Assembly: GCF_002237555.1 (NCBI RefSeq)
Contig: NZ_CP022540.1
Span: 62,001-126,000 of the forward strand
DNA from: Antarctobacter heliothermus
Lineage (GTDB): Bacteria > Pseudomonadota > Alphaproteobacteria > Rhodobacterales > Rhodobacteraceae
DNA length: 64,000 bases
Reading direction: 5' to 3'
Shown here: in pieces, positions 62,815-64,000 of the stretch
Layout of the letters: every line of letters starts with the position of its first letter
How positions within the stretch are numbered: the stretch's first letter is position 1
Position numbers and translations under genes: made by a program
The notes under the pieces: generated by a model
Seen by the model: only the letters and a program-made list of their open reading frames with translations
What the model was told of the DNA's origin: nothing
The model's database searches: none

Positions 62815-63726
62815 TCAGTCGCCCAGACGGGTGCCGGGCGGAAGTGGATGTCCATTCAGAAAGGTAGCGGCGTCTTGCGCGCCTTTTCCTGCCCGCTGGG
62901 CGCGCGTGACGCGCAGGGCGTTCTCGCCGCAAGCGACGGTGAACGTGTCGTCCAACAGCGAGCCGGGCGCGCCCTGTCCAGTCGCCGGTTCCGCGCCGAG
63001 CAGTTTGATCCGGTTGCCCGTGTGCGTGGTCCAAGCACCGGGAAAAGGCGACAGGCCGCGGATCTGGCGTGAGACGTCTGCCGCCGGGAGGGTCCAGTCG
63101 ATCGCAGCCTCCGACTTGTCGATTTTGGCGGCGTAGGTAGCGCCATCATTGGGTTGCGCTTCGGGCGTGAGCGTGTCGAGCCTGTCCAGCGCCATGACGA
63201 TCAGTTCCGCGCCCAGCACGCTAAGGCGGTCGTGCAGCTCGCCGGTCGTTTCGGCGGCACCGATGGGTGTGGCCTCGCGCAGCAGGACCGGGCCGGTGTC
63301 CAGACCGGCCTCCATCTGCATGATGCAGATGCCGGTTTCGGCGTCTCCCGCCATGATCGCGCGGTGAATTGGGGCCGCCCCGCGCCAGCGCGGCAATAGA
63401 GAGGCATGGATATTGAGGCAGCCATGTGCCGGCGCGTCGAGGATGGCCTGCGGCAGGATCAGGCCGTAGGCGACGACCACAGCGATGTCGGCGTTCAGAT
63501 CGGCGAACGCCTGCTGTTCGGTAGATGATTTAAGGCTGGTGGGATGGCGGACCGGCAGACCCAGTGCCTGTGCCCTTGCATGGACCGGCGTGGCGCGGTC
63601 CTTTTTTCCCCGGCCTGCTGGGCGGGGCGGCTGGCAATAGACGCAGGCGATGTCGTGTCCCGCCGCGACAAGCGCGTCCAACACTGGAACAGAGAAATCC
63701 GGGGTTCCCATGAAGATGACGCGCAT
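62815..63726 (-). CDS. fmt: Methionyl-tRNA formyltransferase
   Basis: Formylates initiator methionyl-tRNA using 10-formyl-tetrahydrofolate; 303 residues. It starts [19 protein letters not shown]. The catalytic region holds [20 protein letters not shown] with the conserved Asn/His, and [13 protein letters not shown] carries the catalytic Asp. The C-terminal tRNA-binding domain (about 205-303) includes [15 protein letters not shown]. def-type genes normally precede fmt, as here. Confidence 0.96.
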   Translation of the reverse strand: MRVIFMGTPDFSVPVLDALVAAGHDIACVYCQPPRPAGRGKKDRATPVHARAQALGLPVRHPTSLKSSTEQQAFADLNADIAVVVAYGLILPQAILDAPAHGCLNIHASLLPRWRGAAPIHRAIMAGDAETGICIMQMEAGLDTGPVLLREATPIGAAETTGELHDRLSVLGAELIVMALDRLDTLTPEAQPNDGATYAAKIDKSEAAIDWTLPAADVSRQIRGLSPFPGAWTTHTGNRIKLLGAEPATGQGAPGSLLDDTFTVACGENALRVTRAQRAGKGAQDAATFLNGHPLPPGTRLGD

Positions 63727-63872
63727 GTGAATGATCCCTTGTCCTGCCTTGCCGGTGTCTTATCGCAGGTCTCGGCCGGGCAGAAGGGGCATTGACCGGA
63801 ACGACCCGGATGCAAGAGAGCCCGGATCAAGTTTGGGCCGACGGGTGCGCGGACGGCCCCCCCAAGGCGGAC

Positions 63873-64000
63873 TTAGCCCAGTTTGCGCGCCTTGCGTAGC
63901 AGCATATCGCGTTTGATCTTGCTGAGTCTGTCGAAATACATACGCCCTTGGAGATGGTCGATCTGATGCTGGACCGAGGTTGCCCAGAGGCCGACCAGAT
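63873..64000 (-). CDS. def: Peptide deformylase-like protein, 3' part (cut by window end)
   Basis: The last 42 codons of a gene running off the window. They read LVGLWATSVQHQIDHLQG, then RMYFDRLSKIKRDMLLRKAR, then KLG and a TAA at 63873-63875. SVQHxIDHLxGxxFxDRLS is the metal-binding motif 3 and C-terminal helix of peptide deformylase, which removes the N-formyl group. The motif is HQIDH where active enzymes have HExxH, so the general-base Glu is replaced by Gln. It lies 146 bases upstream of fmt, in the usual def-fmt arrangement. It may be one of several def paralogues, possibly inactive. Confidence 0.85.
   Translation of the reverse strand, partial: LVGLWATSVQHQIDHLQGRMYFDRLSKIKRDMLLRKARKLG

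Noticed and set aside
1..64000. CRISPR arrays, rRNA and tRNA genes
   Set aside because: No regularly spaced repeat array, no rRNA-like sequence and no convincing cloverleaf were seen in the intergenic regions read. A tRNA scan would settle this.

Overview
The window looks like a chromosomal segment of a marine alphaproteobacterium of the Rhodobacterales (Roseobacter/Rhodobacteraceae type). Base composition is GC-rich. The gene neighbourhoods acpS-lepB-rnc-era-recO, leuS-lptE-holA, glnK-amtB, choX/choW/choV and fmt next to def are alphaproteobacterial arrangements, and many products (DUF1491, DUF3576, DUF2125, a Rhodobacter-type porin, ChoXWV) are typical of that group. I saw no rRNA, tRNA or CRISPR array. 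Species cannot be named from sequence alone.

Layout. 1-1838: a 2OG-Fe(II) oxygenase, a small exported protein and acpS. 1839-5293: an accessory insert with an IS110-family element and, convergent to it, a three-module periplasmic serine protease. 5433-11656: the lepB-rnc-era-recO housekeeping block, interrupted by a degenerate stretch, a membrane-anchored nuclease and an EamA transporter. 11625-14313: a META-domain protein, pgsA-moaD-moaE and a FadR-type regulator. 14343-16565: a broken cytochrome c gene and glnK-amtB ammonium uptake. 16821-20419: a class A penicillin-binding protein facing mlaA-mlaC (outer-membrane lipid asymmetry). 20615-23646: a type I secretion ABC/HlyD pair without a visible substrate gene. 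23728-24060: relics of an IS3 OrfA and of a glutathione S-transferase joined end to end.

24079-28299: leuS-lptE-holA. 28587-33259: a glycosyltransferase, a DUF3576 lipoprotein, a porin and a TPR-sulfotransferase. 33250-37949: yggS, a MocR-type regulator with matched direct repeats at its start, then ribF, a YcgN-like protein and a threonine-aldolase-like enzyme. 37998-44934: hspQ, a transglycosylase lipoprotein, lolA, exoD, ftsK and dapC. 45045-51587: amidase, UbiH-type monooxygenase, two SDR enzymes, a DUF2125 protein and a short enoyl-CoA hydratase. 51781-56803: choline ABC transporter genes, split by a GST gene and an unknown gene, with choV now joined in frame to a GNAT acetyltransferase. 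57040-64000: adenine deaminase, a MltB-type transglycosylase, a single-domain receiver, a glutathionyl-hydroquinone reductase, small membrane or secreted proteins, fmt and the 3' end of a def paralogue with a changed catalytic motif.

Most of the window is core metabolism and envelope biogenesis. The most unusual points are: the palindrome-rich leader of the IS110 element, a candidate bridge-RNA locus; the protease / helical-repeat / solute-binding fusion beside it; the choV-GNAT fusion, which looks like a one-base frameshift; the MocR direct repeats; the HQIDH deformylase; and an intergenic repeat family with about five copies here. I did not find convincing evidence of a wholly new multi-gene system.
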